A DNA stretch of 6,887 nt from Rhodoferax sp. (GCA_028292305.1 JAQGMQ010000932.1:1-6887); one strand, 5' to 3'. Shown: positions 1-6,887, counted from the first letter of the stretch. Notes: a model not told the origin generated them from the letters alone. A program made the numbers and translations.

Positions 1-1308
1 TCATCAAACACAAAAATGATAGGGCATTTTACAGATGATGCCCGTGTATTGGAATACATTAACTCAAACGATCTGGAAAGACTGGCACCTATGGGTACCA
101 GTTGCCCAGACCACTTTTTACGCACTAAGATCAGTCCGCTGGTTTTAACCCTTGCAGCTGGCGAGGATTTATCTGATGCAGCAGCAATAAAACAAAAGCT
201 AACGCCCGCTTTTGAGGAGTACCGTAAAATGTATGGTGAATATTATAATACCTGCAAACACGCAAACAGCCCTGCTATACGCGATGCCAACCCGGTAGTT
301 ATTCTTTATCCGGGCGTGGGTATGTTTACCTTTGCTAAGGATAAACAAACCGCCCGCGTAGCCGCCGAATTTTATATTAATGCCATTAATGTGATGAAGG
401 GTGCCGAAGCTATATCTGAGTACACCTCGCTGCCAAGGCAGGAAGCATTTGATATTGAATATTGGCTACTTGAGGAAGCCAAACTACAACGTATGCCTAA
501 GCCAAAAGCGCTATCAGGCCGTGTTGCGTTGGTAACAGGCAGCGCCGGTGGTATTGGTAAGGCCATTGCCAAAAAGTTTATTGAAGAAGGTGCCGTAGTG
601 GTATTAAATGATATGAATGCCGAACGTCTTAAAGGTACTGGCGAAGAGTTTAAAAGTCTGTACGGAAAAGACAGCGTTACCACTGCATTGCTTGATGTTA
701 CCAAACAAGATCAGATAAACCAGGCTTTTGCCGAAGCTGTACTGGCTTTTGGCGGGGTAGACCTGATCGTTAACAACGCCGGGTTATCTATATCCAAGAC
801 CATTGGCGACCATGAAGAGAAAGACTGGAACCTGCTATATGACGTACTGGTAAAAGGGCAGTTTTTTGTTACCCAAGCTGCGGTTGCCATCATGAAAAAG
901 CAGGACAATGGGGGTGATATCATCAACATTGTAAGCAAGAATGCATTGGTGAGCGGGCCTAATAACGCCGGTTATGGCAGTGCAAAAGCAGCCCAGTTAC
1001 ACCTAAGCCGCTTAAATGCGGCCGAGCTTGGCGTGGATAAGATACGTGTTAACGTAGTAAACCCCGATGCTGTAATAAGTGACAGTAACATTTGGGCAGG
1101 CGGTTGGGCCGAAGGCCGTGCTAAAGCCTACGGTATTACGGTAGATGAACTGCCCGCCTACTACGCAAAAAGAACATTATTAAACGAGATTATTTTACCT
1201 ATTGATATTGCAAACGCATGCTTCGCCTTTGCCGGTGGATTATTGAGCAAATCTACCGGGAACATTTTAAATGTTGACGGGGGCGTAGCTACAGCGTTTG
1301 TGAGATAA
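1..1308 (+). CDS. rhaEW: Bifunctional rhamnulose-1-phosphate aldolase / short-chain dehydrogenase, 5'-truncated by window edge
   Basis: The frame is open to base 1 (five sense codons precede the Met at base 16), and family members are about 690-700 residues, so this is the C-terminal part of a longer protein; the Met at 16 is internal. Residues 1-160 (counted from that Met) are the end of the class II aldolase domain, with the conserved block APMGTSCPDHFLRTK near 25-38. Residues 168-430 are a Rossmann-fold short-chain dehydrogenase: TGSAGGIG at 174-181, Asp199 ending the second strand (suggests NAD over NADP), NNAG at 253-256, catalytic Ser307, Tyr320 and Lys324 (YGSAK), and the usual DGG near the C-terminus. 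The family cleaves rhamnulose-1-phosphate to DHAP and L-lactaldehyde; the dehydrogenase domain then most likely oxidises lactaldehyde to L-lactate, which fits the lutABC genes downstream. Older annotations call it rhaD, with an alcohol dehydrogenase domain. Cytoplasmic; no signal or membrane segment. Confidence 0.93.
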   Translation, partial: SSNTKMIGHFTDDARVLEYINSNDLERLAPMGTSCPDHFLRTKISPLVLTLAAGEDLSDAAAIKQKLTPAFEEYRKMYGEYYNTCKHANSPAIRDANPVVILYPGVGMFTFAKDKQTARVAAEFYINAINVMKGAEAISEYTSLPRQEAFDIEYWLLEEAKLQRMPKPKALSGRVALVTGSAGGIGKAIAKKFIEEGAVVVLNDMNAERLKGTGEEFKSLYGKDSVTTALLDVTKQDQINQAFAEAVLAFGGVDLIVNNAGLSISKTIGDHEEKDWNLLYDVLVKGQFFVTQAAVAIMKKQDNGGDIINIVSKNALVSGPNNAGYGSAKAAQLHLSRLNAAELGVDKIRVNVVNPDAVISDSNIWAGGWAEGRAKAYGITVDELPAYYAKRTLLNEIILPIDIANACFAFAGGLLSKSTGNILNVDGGVATAFVR

Positions 1309-1321
1309 GTTGATTAAATTG

Positions 1322-1350
1322 ACGGCCGGTTTGAGCCCCGGCCGTTTTTT
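1322..1350 (+). terminator. Intrinsic-terminator-like hairpin between rhaEW and rhaI
   Basis: A perfect 8-bp GC-rich inverted repeat, ACGGCCGG (1322-1329) and CCGGCCGT (1338-1345), encloses an 8-base loop and runs directly into six Ts (1345-1350). It begins 13 bases after the rhaEW stop and ends 23 bases before the isomerase start. The geometry is that of a Rho-independent terminator. Since the isomerase and kinase belong to the same pathway, it more likely lowers read-through, or stabilises the 3' end of a processed upstream message, than fully ends the operon. Function is inferred from structure only. Confidence 0.7.
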
Positions 1351-1373
1351 ACCTTTATGAAGAGAAGACCAGT

Positions 1374-2648
1374 ATGCAAATAAATAAAAACCTGATAGCT
1401 GATGCTAACCAACAACAGCTAAAAGCCCACCAAAGGCGTTTGTCACTTGCCACAGAAGATATAGATGATGTTGAAACAGTACTGCAAAAACTAAGTTCAT
1501 TTAATATTGCCATCCCAAGTTGGGCTTTGGGTACAGGTGGCACCCGTTTTGGCCGTTTTTCCGGCGGAGGTGAGCCACGCACTCTGGAAGAGAAGCTGGA
1601 AGACGTGGGTGTTATACATGCACTTAACCAATCAAGTAATGCTATCTCGTTACACATCCCCTGGGATATCCCTGATAACGCTGCGTCCATAAGAGCATTA
1701 GCATCGCAATTGGGATTGCATTTTGATGCAGTCAATTCAAACACCTTTCAGGATCAGGCCGGTCAAAAGCATAGCTATAAGTTTGGTTCGTTGCACCATG
1801 TAGATAAAGAGGTAAGGAAGCAGGCAGTAGCCCATAACGTGGAAGTGATCAAATATGGGAAGGATTTAGGTTCCACGGCACTTTCGGTTTGGTTGTCTGA
1901 TGGATCTAATTTTCCAGGGCAGCTAAATTTTAGGGAAGCCTTCCAAAATACGCTGGAGAGTTTGCAGGAGATTTATAGCGCATTGCCAGATGACTGGAAA
2001 ATTTGGGTAGAATATAAACCATACGAGCCGAATTTTTATTCAACCACTATAGGTGATTGGGGGCAGTCTTATTTACTTGCCAACAAGTTAGGCCCTAAAG
2101 CCAGTACATTGGTAGATCTTGGGCATCATCTGAATGGTACCAATATAGAGCAAATTGTTTCTATTCTGTTAATGGAAGGTAAGCTTGCAGGTTTCCATTT
2201 TAACGATTCAAAATATGGTGATGATGACCTTACTGTAGGAAGTATAAACCCATATCAGCTATTTTTGATATTTAATGAACTGGTTGAGGGAATGGATGCC
2301 CGCAACATGAACCACGCTACTGATATAGGCTGGATGATAGACGCATCGCATAACGTAAAAGACCCGATTGAAGATCTTTTGCAATCGGTACAAGCCATTA
2401 AAATTGCATACACGCAGGCTTTACTGGTTGATAAAACAGCGTTGAAAGACGCCCAGCAAGACAACGATGTTGTGCTTGCACAAGAAATATTGCAACAGGC
2501 TTACCGCACGGATGTTCGCCCTTTGGTGGCAGAAGCAAGCTATAGGACGGGCGGGGCCTTAGACCCTGTAACCGTCTTCAGGCAGCTTAAGGGCAGAGAG
2601 AACCTTATAAAGGAACGGGGATTAAAAACCGTTGCAACCGGTTTATAA
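1374..2648 (+). CDS. rhaI: L-rhamnose isomerase, RhaI (Pseudomonas stutzeri) type
   Basis: A 424-residue TIM-barrel sugar isomerase that interconverts L-rhamnose and L-rhamnulose, the first step of the pathway, in the cytoplasm. It belongs to the RhaI type, not the E. coli RhaA type. The metal and catalytic residues recalled for the P. stutzeri enzyme line up with a nearly constant offset: Glu213 and Lys215 (VEYKP), Asp248 and His251 (VDLGHH), His275, Asp283 and Asp285 (FHFNDSKYGDDD), and Asp323 (MIDASHN). His94 in SLHIPWD is a likely substrate-site residue. Length matches the family (about 420-430). The ATG at 1374 is taken as start because the conserved N-terminal barrel begins near residue 45 and no upstream in-frame start is visible; no clear Shine-Dalgarno precedes it, as is common in Bacteroidota. 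RhaI-type enzymes often accept other sugars such as allose in vitro; operon context supports rhamnose. The gene lies just after a terminator-like hairpin. Confidence 0.92.
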   Translation: MQINKNLIADANQQQLKAHQRRLSLATEDIDDVETVLQKLSSFNIAIPSWALGTGGTRFGRFSGGGEPRTLEEKLEDVGVIHALNQSSNAISLHIPWDIPDNAASIRALASQLGLHFDAVNSNTFQDQAGQKHSYKFGSLHHVDKEVRKQAVAHNVEVIKYGKDLGSTALSVWLSDGSNFPGQLNFREAFQNTLESLQEIYSALPDDWKIWVEYKPYEPNFYSTTIGDWGQSYLLANKLGPKASTLVDLGHHLNGTNIEQIVSILLMEGKLAGFHFNDSKYGDDDLTVGSINPYQLFLIFNELVEGMDARNMNHATDIGWMIDASHNVKDPIEDLLQSVQAIKIAYTQALLVDKTALKDAQQDNDVVLAQEILQQAYRTDVRPLVAEASYRTGGALDPVTVFRQLKGRENLIKERGLKTVATGL

Positions 2649-2663
2649 CAGGTAATTGTAAAC

Positions 2664-4022
2664 ATGAGCGCCACACCAGTAATAGCGATATTTGATGTTG
2701 GAAAAACAAATAAGAAACTGTTTTTATTTGATGAGAACTACCAGATAGTCTTTGAAAAATCGGCCCGATTTACCGAAACAGTTGATGAAGATGGATTTGC
2801 TTGTGAGAACATCGAAAGTTTGCGCCTTTCGGTATTCGATTCTCTGAGCGAGGTTTTCCGGATGAAAGAATATAAAGTAAAGGCCGTTAATTTTTCGGCC
2901 TACGGTGCCAGTTTTGTTTACGTTGGTGAGGATGGCAGGCCATTAACACCCTTATATAATTACCTGAAAGAATACCCCGAAGAACTTAGCCGGCAATTTT
3001 ATGATGAGTATGGCGGTAAGGACAAATTAAGCCTCTGTACAGCCTCGCCTGTATTGGGTAGCCTTAACTCGGGCCTGCAGCTCTATCGTATCAAATATCA
3101 AAAGCCGGAAGTATTTGCCAGCATGGCTCATGCCCTGCATTTGCCGCAATACTTAAGCTTTTTACTAACCGGCCAGCCTTTTTCTGAACTGACCAGTATT
3201 GGCTGCCACACCCATATGTGGGATTTTACTGCCAACCGCTACCACGAATGGATTCAGCGCCAGGGCATGTCGCTAAAGTTGCCGCCCATAATATCATCAG
3301 GTAAGGTGATGCAGGCGCTGTTTCCGGGTGACAGTTATAAGGTTGGCGTGGGCTTGCATGACAGTTCTGCCGCGCTTATTCCGTACCTGGTTAATTTTCA
3401 TGAACCATTTATACTTATCTCTACGGGTACCTGGTGTATCAGCTTAAATCCCTTTAACCACCTACCACTAACTATTGATGAGTTAAAAAATGATTGCCTT
3501 TGTTATATGCAATACCAAGGAAAACCAGTAAAGGCTTCCAGATTATTTTCCGGGTATGAACATGAGCAGCAAACCAAACGTATAGCGGCACATTTTAACG
3601 GTAATGTTATCAAATATCGTAGCATGGCGTTTGATATTGAAATTATTTTAGACCTTTACAAAAGGCAGCCTAAGAATCTGCGCTTTGAGGAAAGGCAACT
3701 TTCCGATTTTCGTAATGATACGGAAGCTTATCATCAACTTATCGTGGATCTGATCGATCAACAGATTATTTCTACGCAAATGGTACTAAAAGGGACTATG
3801 GTTAAAAGAATTTTTGTTGACGGCGGCTTTAGTAAAAATAGTATTTATATGCACCTGTTATCTATGGCATTCCCTGCTATAGAAGTGTTTTCGGCATCTA
3901 TGGCGCAGGCTTCGGCGGTTGGTGCAGCCTTAGTGATCCATAAAGACTGGAACAGGAAAGCTATACCTAACGACATTATTCAGCTTAAATATTATTCGGC
4001 AAACCAAAATAACGCTATATGA
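2664..4022 (+). CDS. rhaB: FGGY-family carbohydrate kinase, probable rhamnulokinase
   Basis: A 452-residue FGGY sugar kinase with the two-lobed hexokinase/actin-like fold. Visible motifs are the phosphate-1 loop DVGKT at 11-15, the probable catalytic base Asp233 in GLHDSSAAL, the second phosphate loop STGTW at 253-257, and the adenosine-site stretch VDGGFSKN at 385-392. It is shorter than E. coli RhaB (about 489 residues) and appears to be a divergent branch, so sequence alone would say only FGGY kinase. The rhamnulokinase call rests on context: the isomerase lies 15 bases upstream, the rhamnulose-1-phosphate aldolase is in the same operon, and this is the only kinase in the window and the one missing step. 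Fuculokinase or another ketose kinase is the main alternative. The stop TGA (4020-4022) overlaps the lutA start as ATGA, implying translational coupling. Cytoplasmic. Confidence 0.85.
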   Translation: MSATPVIAIFDVGKTNKKLFLFDENYQIVFEKSARFTETVDEDGFACENIESLRLSVFDSLSEVFRMKEYKVKAVNFSAYGASFVYVGEDGRPLTPLYNYLKEYPEELSRQFYDEYGGKDKLSLCTASPVLGSLNSGLQLYRIKYQKPEVFASMAHALHLPQYLSFLLTGQPFSELTSIGCHTHMWDFTANRYHEWIQRQGMSLKLPPIISSGKVMQALFPGDSYKVGVGLHDSSAALIPYLVNFHEPFILISTGTWCISLNPFNHLPLTIDELKNDCLCYMQYQGKPVKASRLFSGYEHEQQTKRIAAHFNGNVIKYRSMAFDIEIILDLYKRQPKNLRFEERQLSDFRNDTEAYHQLIVDLIDQQIISTQMVLKGTMVKRIFVDGGFSKNSIYMHLLSMAFPAIEVFSASMAQASAVGAALVIHKDWNRKAIPNDIIQLKYYSANQNNAI

Positions 4023-4756
4023 GAGTTGGCTTGTTTATACCTTGCTACGTCGATCAGTTTTATCCTAACGCTGCAATAGCTACGTTGCAATTGTTAGAAA
4101 AATTAGGTGTTGATGTTGCTTATCCTAAAAACCAAACCTGTTGCGGGCAGCCTATGGCCAACTCTGGTTTTGCCCATCTTACAGCCGGCTGTGATCGTTT
4201 GTTTATCGAGAACTTTCACGGCTTCGATTATATTGTAGCACCGTCAGGAAGCTGTATCCTACATATCAAAGAACACTTACACAGTGATGAACATGTGACA
4301 GAAGCGGCATCTATACGTGAAAAAGTTTACGAACTCAGTTCTTTTTTAACAGACATACTGAAGGTGGAATCGTTGCCGGCGAAGTTTCCTTTTAAGGTTG
4401 GTGTACACCAAAGCTGCCATGGCCAGCGTGGCTTGCATTTGTCGCAAATGACCGAGCTGGTAGCTCGCGATTTTTCAAAGCCAGGCCAATTATTAAACAT
4501 GGTCGAGGGAATAGATATTGTACCGCTTGACCGGGAGGATGAATGCTGCGGATTTGGTGGCACCTTTTGTGTAGCAGAAGAGGCCGTATCAGTAAAAATG
4601 GGTAAAGACCGCGTGGAAGATCACTTAACAAATGGGGCGGAGTATATTACAGGTGTGGATATGTCATGCCTGATGCATATGGAAGGCTTACTAAAAAGGC
4701 AGGGAAGTAAAGTGAAAGTGATTCATTTGGCAGAGATCTTAAATTCGGACAAATGA
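4019..4756 (+). CDS. lutA: LutA, (Fe-S)-binding subunit of L-lactate oxidation complex
   Basis: A 245-residue protein with two tandem cysteine-rich CCG domains (formerly DUF224), as in LutA/YkgE and the heterodisulfide reductase and glycolate oxidase subunits. First domain: Cys9, Cys41-Cys42-Gly43, Cys79. Second domain: Cys133, Cys176-Cys177-Gly178, Cys217. The final CxxC of each domain keeps only its second Cys (Ser76 and Asp214 stand at the first position). Together with LutB and LutC the family oxidises L-lactate to pyruvate through iron-sulfur clusters, independent of flavin-type LldD; the immediate electron acceptor is not evident from the sequence. Here its substrate is probably lactate made by the dehydrogenase domain of RhaEW. 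The start ATG overlaps the kinase stop by 4 bases, and its own TGA overlaps the lutB start by 4 bases, so kinase, lutA and lutB should be translated in coupled fashion. No membrane segment or signal peptide is seen. Confidence 0.93.
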   Translation: MRVGLFIPCYVDQFYPNAAIATLQLLEKLGVDVAYPKNQTCCGQPMANSGFAHLTAGCDRLFIENFHGFDYIVAPSGSCILHIKEHLHSDEHVTEAASIREKVYELSSFLTDILKVESLPAKFPFKVGVHQSCHGQRGLHLSQMTELVARDFSKPGQLLNMVEGIDIVPLDREDECCGFGGTFCVAEEAVSVKMGKDRVEDHLTNGAEYITGVDMSCLMHMEGLLKRQGSKVKVIHLAEILNSDK

Positions 4757-6123
4757 GCACGCCAACAAAAGACCATGCTACATTAGCAAATGAATTTAAT
4801 AAAGATGAAGCCCGTGTAGACTGGCATGACGAAACCTTATGGTGGATACGCCAGAAAAGGGATAAAGCAGTTAACCGGATACCCGACTGGGAAATTTTGC
4901 GGGATGTCGCTTCAGCCGTAAAAGACAATGTGCTATCTAATCTTTCTGCCTACCTGCAGGAGTTTGAAGCTAAAGCAAAGGATAATGGTATTGTTATTCA
5001 CTGGGCAGCCGATGCGGAAGCGCATAACCGGATCGTTTTGGGTTTATTAAAAGCGAAGGGGATAAGGCAGATGGTGAAGAGTAAATCGATGCTTACCGAA
5101 GAGTGCCATTTAAATGATTACCTTGAAAATAATGGGGTAGAGGTTATTGATTCTGACCTGGGCGAGCGCATAGTTCAGCTAGCTAAAGAACCACCAAGCC
5201 ATATTGTGTTACCCTGCATCCATAAAAAAAAGGAAGAGATCGGCGATCTGTTTCACCTGCACCTGGGTACAACCAAAGGCAACGCCGACCCTCAGTACCT
5301 TACTGAAACTGCCAGGCAACATTTGCGGGACACCTTTCTTACACGCAGGGCCGCTTTAACGGGGGTAAACTTTGCTGTAGCAGAAACTGGTGAGTTTGTC
5401 GTTTGTACTAACGAAGGTAACGCAGATATGGGTGCCCATTTGGCAGATATTCATATTGCCAGCATGGGTATAGAGAAGATTATCCCTCAGAGGAAACACC
5501 TGGGGGTGTTTTTACGCTTGCTTACCCGCAGCGCTACCGGGCAGCCTATAACCACTTACTCCAGCCATTTCAGCAAACCAAGGGATGGCAAAGAGATACA
5601 TATTATTATCGTTGATAACGGTCGCAGTAAGCAGTTGGGCCGTGCAGATTTTCGTAATTCGCTTAAATGCATTCGTTGCGGGGCCTGTATGAACACCTGC
5701 CCGGTTTATCGCCGCAGCGGGGGGCACAGCTACCACAATGCTATATCGGGGCCTATCGGAGCTATACTTGCACCTAATCTGGATATGGAAAAATATGCCG
5801 ACCTGCCTTTCGCTTCAACGCTTTGCGGCTCGTGCTCAAACGTTTGCCCGGTTAAAATAGACATCCATCAGCAATTATATAAATGGCGACAGGTTATTGT
5901 ACAAAACGGGCATGCGCCAGCGGCAAAAAGAGCTGCCATGAAACTAATGAGTGTAACCTTATCTTCGCCAACCCTATACCATGCGGGTGGTAAAACCGGC
6001 AGGCTTGTGCTGCGTTACGCACCATTTGCTGTTAATAACCGTTTTAACCCTTGGTACAAACAACGCGATATGCCAACCCCGCCTGAACAGTCGTTCGGTG
6101 AATGGTATGCCAAAAACAGATAA
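4753..6123 (+). CDS. lutB: LutB, iron-sulfur and LUD-domain subunit of L-lactate oxidation complex
   Basis: A 456-residue protein with the expected LutB/YkgF order. An N-terminal LUD domain spans about 60-290 and includes the conserved AETGEFVVCTNEGNADM stretch at 210-226. A ferredoxin-like region follows, with C306-x2-C309-x2-C312-x3-C316-P and a second set C358-x2-C361-x3-C365-P. The C-terminal tail (about 380-456, ending near SFGEWY) resembles the DUF3390 region of the family. The second cluster lacks the first Cys of the classical four-Cys pattern (Ser355 is there); I recall the same in other LutB proteins, so the fourth ligand may come from elsewhere. LutB is the electron-carrying subunit in lactate-to-pyruvate oxidation with LutA and LutC. 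The start ATG at 4753 overlaps the lutA stop as ATGA, which decides the start. It is followed 6 bases later by lutC. Length is normal for the family. Confidence 0.94.
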   Translation: MSTPTKDHATLANEFNKDEARVDWHDETLWWIRQKRDKAVNRIPDWEILRDVASAVKDNVLSNLSAYLQEFEAKAKDNGIVIHWAADAEAHNRIVLGLLKAKGIRQMVKSKSMLTEECHLNDYLENNGVEVIDSDLGERIVQLAKEPPSHIVLPCIHKKKEEIGDLFHLHLGTTKGNADPQYLTETARQHLRDTFLTRRAALTGVNFAVAETGEFVVCTNEGNADMGAHLADIHIASMGIEKIIPQRKHLGVFLRLLTRSATGQPITTYSSHFSKPRDGKEIHIIIVDNGRSKQLGRADFRNSLKCIRCGACMNTCPVYRRSGGHSYHNAISGPIGAILAPNLDMEKYADLPFASTLCGSCSNVCPVKIDIHQQLYKWRQVIVQNGHAPAAKRAAMKLMSVTLSSPTLYHAGGKTGRLVLRYAPFAVNNRFNPWYKQRDMPTPPEQSFGEWYAKNR

Positions 6124-6129
6124 ATATAT

Positions 6130-6717
6130 ATGACAGATCGCGACCAAATATTAAATGCCATAGTTGCGCATCAGCCAACATATAGCGCTTTGCCGCAAAA
6201 TTTCATTTCGGCCGGGGACAATAATGATCTGATAACCCAATTTACCGAAACCCTTACCGCCATAGGCGGCACGGTACAAACAGTTGATAATACAGATGCT
6301 ATTAATGAGTATATCAAAAGCAAGTCAATTACAGGTCAGCGTGTTATTAGCAGAGTAGTTGGTATTACCGGACATATAGAAGAAGCTGAAGTTTCGCTGT
6401 TGCCTCATGAATTACAAAATGTACACTTCGCTATTTTGCAAGCTCATTTTGGCGTAGCCGAGAACGGCGCTGTATGGATAACCGAAGAATTGATGGGGCA
6501 ACGTGTTTTACCCTTTATATGCCAGCACTTGATAATTGCCCTCCATGCTAAAGATATTGTTGCGGATATGCACGAAGCTTATAAAAGGATAGGAACCAAT
6601 TTATTTGGTTTTGGAACCTTTATTGCCGGGCCATCAAAAACAGCGGATATTGAGCAATCACTGGTGCTTGGTGCCCATGGCTCAAGAACGATGACCGTTT
6701 TCCTTATTAGATCATAA
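6130..6717 (+). CDS. lutC: LutC, LUD-domain subunit of L-lactate oxidation complex
   Basis: A 195-residue single-domain LUD protein (LutC/YkgG family). Diagnostic stretches are ENGAVWITEE at 111-120, where the Gly-rich turn of the domain sits, and GPSKTADIEQSLVLGAHGSR at 167-186, the signature C-terminal motif of the family. In the latter the usual HGP appears as HGS. It is shorter than B. subtilis LutC (about 240 residues), mainly at the N-terminus; short versions are usual in Bacteroidota as far as I recall, so I do not read this as truncation. It completes the lutABC set needed for L-lactate oxidation to pyruvate. The start at 6130 lies 6 bases after the lutB stop, in an AT-rich gap with no Shine-Dalgarno. 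It is the last intact gene of the operon seen here; no convincing terminator follows within the window. Confidence 0.93.
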   Translation: MTDRDQILNAIVAHQPTYSALPQNFISAGDNNDLITQFTETLTAIGGTVQTVDNTDAINEYIKSKSITGQRVISRVVGITGHIEEAEVSLLPHELQNVHFAILQAHFGVAENGAVWITEELMGQRVLPFICQHLIIALHAKDIVADMHEAYKRIGTNLFGFGTFIAGPSKTADIEQSLVLGAHGSRTMTVFLIRS

Positions 6718-6761
6718 ATCACTTAACACCTCCAAAGGTCATATATAAATCAGACGGTTGA

Positions 6762-6866
6762 CCAGTAGATTTTTTTGAACCTGGTGATAATCCTGATAAA
6801 AAGGCAATCAAGATTCGCGAAGGGCAGAATACAGATTATAATCTTTTAGCAAAGTTATTGCACTAA
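6762..6866 (+). pseudogene. Possible C-terminal coding remnant, unrecognised family
   Basis: From base 6762 to a TAA at 6864-6866 the frame reads PVDFFEPGDNPDKKAIKI followed by REGQNTDYNLLAKLLH: acidic/basic balance, a Pro-Gly turn and an amphipathic leucine-containing C-terminus that look like a real protein end. There is no ATG in the frame after the preceding in-frame TGA (6759-6761). Upstream of that TGA the same frame also reads plausibly (HLTPPKVIYKSDG from 6720), so a gene broken by a nonsense change and by loss of its 5' part is possible. Thirty-odd open codons can occur by chance, and I cannot name a family, so this is tentative. Confidence 0.35.
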
Positions 6867-6887
6867 TGCATGTGCAGGTAAAGGAGT
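6866..6887 (+). other. Possible start region of a downstream gene (TAATG junction and AAAGGAG)
   Basis: The stop of the remnant frame overlaps an ATG at 6866-6868 (TAATG), whose frame (MHVQVKE) stays open to the window end. A strong Shine-Dalgarno-like AAAGGAG lies at 6880-6886, which would instead suit a start codon a few bases beyond the edge. The two readings are alternatives, and too little sequence is present to choose or to name a product. Confidence 0.2.

Noticed and set aside
16..18. Met at base 16 as the true start of the first gene
   Set aside because: The frame is open upstream to the window edge, and the family needs a further roughly 270 residues of aldolase domain before this point.
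1507..1692. A 61-codon plus-strand frame inside rhaI
   Set aside because: It lies wholly within the conserved rhaI barrel in another frame and has no recognisable protein features.
1355..1744. Antisense open frame of 129 codons opposite rhaI
   Set aside because: It lies opposite a well-supported enzyme gene, its translation has low-complexity Ser/Cys/Phe runs typical of reverse-strand reading, and no family is recognisable. The other minus-strand open frames (372-704, 711-938, 2255-2464, 4327-4563, 4392-4631, 4647-4928, 5512-5736) fail for the same reason.
6728..6739. ACCT-CCAA-AGGT small hairpin just after lutC
   Set aside because: A 4-bp stem without a following T-run is within chance expectation.
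6737..6776. GGTCA / TGACC inverted repeat followed by seven Ts, as a terminator for the operon
   Set aside because: The stem is only 5 bp with a 17-base loop and a 6-base gap before the T-run, too weak for a confident intrinsic terminator.

Overview
The window is a compact, all-plus-strand catabolic operon for the deoxy-hexose L-rhamnose, followed by the three-gene lactate oxidation complex that finishes the pathway. Family content (fused aldolase/dehydrogenase, RhaI-type isomerase, short FGGY kinase, LutABC), the absence of clear Shine-Dalgarno sites before most genes, moderate GC and codon use all suggest a member of Bacteroidota, plausibly a Sphingobacteriaceae such as Mucilaginibacter or Pedobacter. 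The taxon is an inference, because no rRNA or marker gene is present.

Layout: bases 1-1308 are the 3' part of a bifunctional rhamnulose-1-phosphate aldolase / short-chain dehydrogenase (rhaEW, also annotated rhaD), whose 5' part lies outside the window. A strong GC-rich hairpin with a T-run (1322-1350) separates it from an L-rhamnose isomerase of the RhaI type (1374-2648). Next, after 15 bases, comes an FGGY-family kinase, most likely rhamnulokinase (2664-4022). Its stop codon overlaps the start of lutA (4019-4756) by 4 bases, and lutA overlaps lutB (4753-6123) in the same way. lutC (6130-6717) follows after 6 bases. The last 170 bases hold no intact gene. They contain a protein-like C-terminal fragment (6762-6866) that may be the remnant of a decayed gene, and a good Shine-Dalgarno-like AAAGGAG at the very end.

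Inferred pathway: L-rhamnose -> L-rhamnulose (isomerase) -> L-rhamnulose-1-phosphate (kinase) -> DHAP + L-lactaldehyde (aldolase domain) -> L-lactate (dehydrogenase domain, NAD-linked) -> pyruvate (LutABC, iron-sulfur electron transfer). The gene set therefore routes both halves of the sugar into central metabolism instead of excreting 1,2-propanediol or lactate. Transporter, mutarotase and regulator genes are not in the window. I see no CRISPR, tRNA, rRNA, insertion sequence or novel system here; the operon is a known type, and the more unusual items are the intercistronic terminator-like hairpin and the coding remnant at the right end.
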